Of a DNA stretch of 62,747 nucleotides, positions 57,879-62,747 are shown in pieces (the stretch's first letter is position 1; every line of letters starts with the position of its first letter). The stretch covers positions 1-62,747 of the forward strand of contig NGBS01000907.1 in NCBI GenBank assembly GCA_002245135.1. The letters are read 5' to 3'. The translations under genes were made by a program, and so were the position numbers. The notes below the pieces were generated by a model. That model was not told where the DNA came from. It was given only the letters and a program-made list of their open reading frames with translations, and ran no database searches. The stretch is from Proteromonas lacertae (lineage: Eukaryota > Sar > Bigyra > Opalinata > Proteromonadidae).

Positions 57879-59165
57879 ATGTTTAGCACTAATAGTTACG
57901 ATCCACATTTATACAGCTCATATAGCAACCAGAACCCATATCCTGTCAAACCGTTACCTACAAATGGTAACTTATCACTTGCAACATATATTAACCATGG
58001 AGCACCGAATATTACACATCCAACAAGAGAGGCTTCGTATGAAGACCAAATGTCAAACCAAATTGCCCAATATCGATCACGCTTAGATGAACTATATAAA
58101 AAATATTATTACCTTAATGAAAATGAATTTATCAAAATGACACAACATTTGTCTAGTATAAATGATATAGCTCCACCACCAGATGTAGTACGTGAATACT
58201 TAAGGAGACAACCTGGAAAACAAATTGTTGATTTCAAATATAAAAAAAATAATCCATTCGCAACTATCAAAAAGCCAGGGTACTTCCAAATGGATATAGT
58301 GTTTTTCTTACCTGATATGGAACATTTGTATTTTATCGAAATGAATTCAAGAAAAGTATGGGCAATATTTATGCCTAATAAATATGGTGATATTACATTG
58401 GATGCATTTCAGAAGTGGTATTATGAAACAGATGCCTATGGAAACAAAACACATAAAAATGTGGTAAGTATCCTATCAGATGCTGATGCTAGTTTTTCAA
58501 ATATCAAGAAGTTATGTGATGCTGAAGGAATTTCATATTTTCAAAAAGATGGTTCAGAGCATAAAATAGAGTCATTATTGGATAGATCAGTGAGTGTGAT
58601 AAAAAGACTATTGTACAAACACTTGGTGGATCTGGGATATGATGCACCTACATATATGGCAGATATTGATCACAATGATAAGCATATTATACCAGATATG
58701 AATTATAAATTGAAACTCGATAGTATAATACAGGAAGTGATAGATGACTATAACAACAAGCCATTACCAGGAATTAAAGGATATACCCCAAATGAGGTAT
58801 TCCATAGTCCAGAATTACAAAAACAAATATTACAAAAATCAATTAACTACAACTTAAAGAATTATGAAAAATTGGATCATACTGGTCAAAATTTCGAAGT
58901 AGGTGATTTGGTGAGATTCAAAGAGAGAAGACGTAAAATGGATAAGAACATATACTGGTCAGACAATGTATATAAGATAATCAAGAAAAATCGATATTCA
59001 TACAATTTAGGTGATATCAATGGGAATGACATTCAAGGTTTTTCATTAATTCGATTCAAACACTATGAGTTGCAGTTAGTGAGAAAAGATGATGCACCAA
59101 CCACATGGTTTAGAAAAATACTGGAGAGACCCAAGAGAAAGAAGGGAGACAAATCAATATTGTAA
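57879..59165 (+). CDS. Retroviral-type integrase, second copy
   Basis: About 428 residues from the ATG at 57879 (MFSTNSYDPHLYSS). Core landmarks mirror the first copy: QMDIVFFLP, VSILSDADASF, LDRSVSVIKRLLYKHL, then FEVGDLVRFKERRRKMDK in the chromo/SH3-like end. It lacks the first copy's insert after the second core motif, and by eye its codons look somewhat less AT-rich. It therefore probably belongs to a separate element or arrived at a different time. Looks whole. Confidence 0.88.
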   Translation: MFSTNSYDPHLYSSYSNQNPYPVKPLPTNGNLSLATYINHGAPNITHPTREASYEDQMSNQIAQYRSRLDELYKKYYYLNENEFIKMTQHLSSINDIAPPPDVVREYLRRQPGKQIVDFKYKKNNPFATIKKPGYFQMDIVFFLPDMEHLYFIEMNSRKVWAIFMPNKYGDITLDAFQKWYYETDAYGNKTHKNVVSILSDADASFSNIKKLCDAEGISYFQKDGSEHKIESLLDRSVSVIKRLLYKHLVDLGYDAPTYMADIDHNDKHIIPDMNYKLKLDSIIQEVIDDYNNKPLPGIKGYTPNEVFHSPELQKQILQKSINYNLKNYEKLDHTGQNFEVGDLVRFKERRRKMDKNIYWSDNVYKIIKKNRYSYNLGDINGNDIQGFSLIRFKHYELQLVRKDDAPTTWFRKILERPKRKKGDKSIL

Positions 59166-59216
59166 CGAATAAATTTTTACTATGTTATATATTGTATATG
59201 TTGTTTTATTATTATT

Positions 59217-59416
59217 GGGCATTGGATAGACTAGCTACGATGAGGGCTGCGTTTCTAATTTATAATTATTTATTTATTTATTTATTAAATTAATTTCACA
59301 AGGAATTTATGGAAGTTTAATAATAATTACTACTTGGATGTGTGTTGTTTAATATTGCGCCATTGAAATTCGGCTTGAATCATCCTGGCACGGTATATCT
59401 AAATGCCCTTTTTTTT
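59217..59416 (+). ncRNA. Putative stem-loop unit I ending in a T8 tract
   Basis: GGGCATT at 59217-59223 pairs with AATGCCC at 59402-59408, followed at once by eight T. The interior holds a B-box-like GGCTTGAATC and the CCTGGCAC core also seen near 48250. The layout (closing stem plus T run) fits a Pol III transcript, but the inner fold is weak and no tRNA cloverleaf could be drawn. Confidence 0.3.
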
Positions 59417-59424
59417 ATTTAATT

Positions 59425-59519
59425 GGGATCTGATAGACTGTGCAAGGAAAAAAGAGTCATGCAGCTGGCATTAGTGGTTCGATTCCTAGCACAGACTATT
59501 AGTAATCCCATTTTTTTTT
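59425..59519 (+). ncRNA. Putative stem-loop unit II with perfect B box and T tract
   Basis: An 85-nt imperfect hairpin (59425-59509) with about 23 base pairs: GGGAT/ATCCC, CTGATAG/CTATTAG, CTGTGC/GCACAG and AGGAA/TTCCT, separated by A-A mismatches and one two-base bulge. The loop side holds GGTTCGATTCC (59476-59486), a perfect match to the Pol III B-box consensus. A run of nine T follows within two bases. It is not a normal tRNA, because the T stem does not pair. The shape suggests a small Pol III RNA or hairpin precursor. Confidence 0.4.
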
Positions 59520-59581
59520 AATTTCTTTTTTTTTAAATATTTTATTATACATATACATATAGTATATTCTATTTTTTATAT

Positions 59582-59989
59582 ATGCTTACACTACCACCAC
59601 AGATTGAATATAAATTACCAGAACTTGAATCCAAGGTAACAAAGAAATATCATTTAAGTGGTCCAGACATATACTTGGATTTGTATAGCCTACAATTCCT
59701 TATATTTTTTTATTATCGAAAACCTATATATCAATGGTATTTTGAGTTAACACACAAAATGATTAACATGATCATGAGTCAACGTTTGATATTAGTGTTT
59801 GTAGGTCCTTGTGACTTAGGAGATAGAGATTATCCGAAAGTTACATATACACCAACAATGAAAAAAGTAATCATTAGAATGCCACAAAGATGTTTTAATG
59901 GTAAGATGCCAATATTCTTCAAATGTACTCATATGGATAGAGAGATGATAGAATATATTGAAACTCATACAATATTTCACCACACATAA
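59582..59989 (+). CDS. Hypothetical protein of the Polinton-type region
   Basis: 135 residues, starting MLTLPPQIEYKLPELESK. Mixed hydrophobic and basic, with scattered cysteines and a PKVTYTPTMKKVIIRMP strand region; it may be beta-rich. I recognise no family. Confidence 0.45.
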   Translation: MLTLPPQIEYKLPELESKVTKKYHLSGPDIYLDLYSLQFLIFFYYRKPIYQWYFELTHKMINMIMSQRLILVFVGPCDLGDRDYPKVTYTPTMKKVIIRMPQRCFNGKMPIFFKCTHMDREMIEYIETHTIFHHT

Positions 59990-60034
59990 AAAATAATAAT
60001 TAAGTAATAATTTTATATTATATATATATATATA

Positions 60035-62747
60035 TTATATTAATCCAAATTGTTTTTTCATTAACCTAATTTTTGCTTCACCCACTATTGTATTATAGTC
60101 AGTAGCCTTTTTGAAACTACACTGATCTCTTAAAATATTTTTCAAAAAATTAATAGCAAAAAAACCACAGTTGGCAGTATTTGAATTTTGATTCTGTACT
60201 CCATTGATTTTAAGTTCATACTTTTCATTATGATACTTCTTTAATTTTTTCAAATTTTTTTAAATTCTTCCAAGTGTTGAGGATCTTCACCAAATGAATC
60301 ATAGTACAGGAATTGCTTTTTGATATTGTCAACTACTAAGGCCACCCAATGACCTATAGAATCAGGGCTAGCTTGTGTGGTGAGTGTATTGATTATGATT
60401 CCCCATTGATTCTTCTTTTTGGGTATAGGAAGTACAAGCTCGTCCCAGCAGAACACTCCCATGAACTTTCCATGAAAATTATTGAACTCATTTTTCACAA
60501 TTAACTCTATATCAAAATTCGATAAGGCATCTGAAGTGATACTGTTATACAAAACTTTCCTACGTGAAATTAATTTCTTTACTTTTTTATTATTTCCATT
60601 ACCTATTCCAAAGTAACTCATAGCTTCACTGAGTTGTTTTGCTTGATCTAAATTACTCACTGCTCTACCAAAATTAGTGAGTGAACTTGGAATTGTTTGT
60701 TGTGAACGTTTCACGTAGTTATCCATTTTGATTGCATTCTTGTGTTGATATGGTGTTGGTTTTAACCAATTCAATAAACCACCTGCATCTAGCAAACCAA
60801 AACAAGCAGTCAATGCACTGAATACTGTTCCTATACCTGCAACAGTTTGTAATGTACCTGTTGGATCAGCTGCAACAGCAGTTTTTGCCATTGATGGCAT
60901 AGCTTTTGATAATTCACTAATACCTTTAACTGCTGCTGCAGCAGTTGTTGCATCACCTCCATTTGCAGCTGCAGCTACAGTTGCTGCTGTTTTTAATGTA
61001 TCACCTACATTTTTTGCATCTATATTTCCAATATTAGAAAATTTGTAGAAGAATGGAACTAATTGAAATAAGTATCGAACATATGGATGAGTATTGAACA
61101 TAAATGAAACACCAAAGTTATACAACAAGTCTACAGGTAACCATGATTTTTGAATTGCTTCAGGTAACATTGACTTAACTTTTTCTGAATTACCATAATA
61201 CAAGTCAGTGATAGCAGGTAATCTACCACCTGACAGCATACGAATTATTTCATAGTAGTCGAAAATGAAGTACCACATTACATACAAGAACCCTGATGTT
61301 GGTAGTTTAGATTTTTTCCATAACCAATAAGCTAAACATGTCATTACTATTGCACGAACATACTTCATTGCATGATCTACTTCAAACATTTGAGGAGTAA
61401 CTCCACCTACCAAATATGACTTCATTGTATAGTATATTTGTGGAAATATCCTAAATACATTCTCTACACACAGGAACAAATTACCAGCAAAACCCATAAA
61501 ATCAGATTCACGTAATGAATCAAGTGCTTTTTGAAACTGTGAATTTTCAAATTGTGCCCATGAATTACAAGCAGTTTTCACTAAACCAATAGCTATTTCA
61601 TATTTTTGTTTATTATCTGCATTCACCCACTCTTGAGGAAGTGAGTGACCTAACTTCTCTCTGTTATAATCAAAGTTAATGAAATCTCTACTATTTTGTG
61701 ATGCTATTTCATTCAGTTCTCTATATTTATCTTCATTAATCCATGTATGCGGTTCTTTATCTATATCTATAGCACTATTCACCAGTTCTTGATTTTTTGG
61801 ATCTAATGCCCATCTATAAAATTTTGATCTTTCTAATATCTCTTGATCATCCATATATCTTTGTGCCTTTTGATTATTCAATGCAATATATTCTTTTACT
61901 TTTTCAGCTCGATTCGGATCAAAATTATATGGATCTGAATATTGATTGATCTTACTTACTCCATCAACTAATTCATTTTGCAAATACTCCTGCTGTAATA
62001 ATAGTTTGTTATAATATTCTATTGCATCTTTATCATTACCTGTTAATTTATCCCAAGTTGAGGTCAACCAATCTTGTCTATAATTTTTATAGGCTGCTAA
62101 TTGAGGATTCTTTTCTATAATCTCTTGCAATGATTTATAATTTTGTAATTTAGGAAATTTTTGTAACAAAGGATCTGTAACTCTATTCATTCCATTATCA
62201 TATGCCTGAACATCTGCTTCTGTAACATATTCAGGCCAATTCAAAAGATAGCTTCTTGGATTAGATGTATCTAATTCTGCTAATGGGAATGTTCCTCTTA
62301 AATGTCCTTTTTTATGTTCACGATCTAGCATATCATAAAAATTAATATGATAATTGTTAGGCAACATTGAAGCATAATTATTAGTTAATGCATATTGAAC
62401 TTCTTTTCGAGCTTGTCTATTCAAACCTGGACTAAATAATTTATCATAATTCCAATTATAATCATATCCTACAGTTTCTTTTGGTATATATGGTTGAATA
62501 TATTCTGGTATTTGACTTGGCTGTAATTGTGATGTTCCATTATAAGCAGCACTAGCAGCATCATACATTTGTTGTCTTGGATTAGTAATAATGACATGCT
62601 CATTAGGACCAACACTTTGACCCACTCTTAATGGTATAATACCACTATTACCACCTAATTTCTTAGTAGCCAAGAGATGCCTCCGTGGGATACTCTCTAA
62701 TTTTAGTTTATTTCTTCTGTGATGTGTTTCTTATGTTTGAAATGAAC
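60035..62747 (-). CDS. Membrane-associated protein region ending in an adenovirus-like cysteine protease
   Basis: More than 800 codons on the minus strand. The N-terminal 330 residues are polar and helical. Several hydrophobic segments follow (AIVMTCLAYWLW, GFLYVMWYFIFDYY) and an Ala/Thr-rich stretch. The C-terminal part has the protease pattern GHWVAL, YYDSFG and NCGFFAINFL, typical of adenovirus and Polinton PRO enzymes, which process virion proteins. Protease motifs at the end of a long membrane-type protein are unusual. The reading frame stays open to the right window edge, so the true start may lie outside. The region looks broken (about one break). Confidence 0.7.

Larger units (their letters stand above)
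48263..62747. mobile_element. Polinton/Maverick-type region, runs off the right edge
   Basis: About 14.5 kb with a protein-primed family B polymerase, two retroviral-type integrases, an adenovirus-like cysteine protease region and several small unknown genes, the known core of Polintons. Major capsid, minor capsid and packaging ATPase genes were not recognised, and no terminal inverted repeat pair was found. Two integrases and the hairpin-rich gap near 56.4-56.9 kb suggest two elements side by side or one inserted near another. The polymerase and both integrases look whole, so at least part is young. The protease region looks broken (about one break). The left limit is uncertain by about 100 bp. 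Confidence 0.8.

Noticed and set aside
59425-59509. A tRNA gene suggested by the perfect B box
   Set aside because: The T stem and a 7-bp acceptor stem do not pair in cloverleaf form; the sequence folds as one long hairpin instead.
48263-62747. CRISPR array or bacterial phage origin for the polymerase region
   Set aside because: No regular repeat-spacer units exist, and the gene set is that of eukaryotic Polintons.

Overview
The window comes from a very AT-rich nuclear genome of an unidentified single-celled eukaryote. TAA, TAG and TGA all end genes, so there is no sign of a ciliate-type code. Introns are extremely short (most 25-45 nt, usually GTAT...TAG). A MICOS subunit (MIC10) and a monothiol glutaredoxin of the GRX5 type point to a mitochondrion with cristae. 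A calcyphosin-like protein and a guanylate kinase with an RIIa-like front end hint at a flagellated stage. I cannot place the lineage from sequence alone.

Layout. 1-16.8 kb is a large inverted duplication: two arms of about 3.95 kb, each with a CDK12/CTK1-like kinase facing a BTB-SPRY gene, around an 8.9 kb core. The core holds a calcyphosin-like gene, an amino-acid transporter, a USP4/15-like deubiquitinase, CENP-X, a tiny membrane protein and COP9 subunit CSN1. The arm at the window start looks decayed or badly sequenced; the other arm reads cleanly. 16.8-27.9 kb is a dense housekeeping stretch: a lid-less HSP70-like protein, a DDX24/Mak5-like helicase with a zinc finger, GRX5, MIC10, a PX-PDZ protein, a Cys-rich protein, guanylate kinase, a HAD phosphatase and an ALYREF-like mRNA export adaptor.

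28.0-32.1 kb holds the most surprising gene. Continuous splicing predicts one protein joining a Set2/NSD-type H3K36 methyltransferase (AWS-SET-postSET), an RRM, a Lys/Glu-rich linker, a CTD-interacting (CID/Ctk3-like) helical domain, a cyclin K/T/Ctk2-like cyclin and an Asn/Arg/Ser-rich tail. With the CDK12/CTK1-like kinases in the repeat arms, this window carries all three activities of the RNA polymerase II CTD kinase complex CTDK-I. Two of them appear fused to the methyltransferase that CTDK-I is known to license in yeast. 34.6-46.7 kb is one giant class C receptor gene (about 3,900 residues): a signal peptide, about eight degenerate periplasmic-binding-like modules, then seven membrane segments. 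Two LRR loci follow, one intact and one probably dead.

48.2 kb to the window end is a Polinton/Maverick-type region: a protein-primed family B DNA polymerase, two related retroviral-type integrases, a long protein with membrane segments ending in an adenovirus-like cysteine protease, and several small unknown genes. No capsid gene or terminal inverted repeat was recognised, and the region runs past the right edge. It also holds unexplained non-coding structure: two hairpins between the integrase modules, and two tandem stem-loop units that each end in a T tract and carry Pol III B-box-like motifs.

Caveat: several conserved host genes show one-base frame slips, often at homopolymers. Consensus sequencing error is the simplest explanation, and it tempers every claim of gene decay here.
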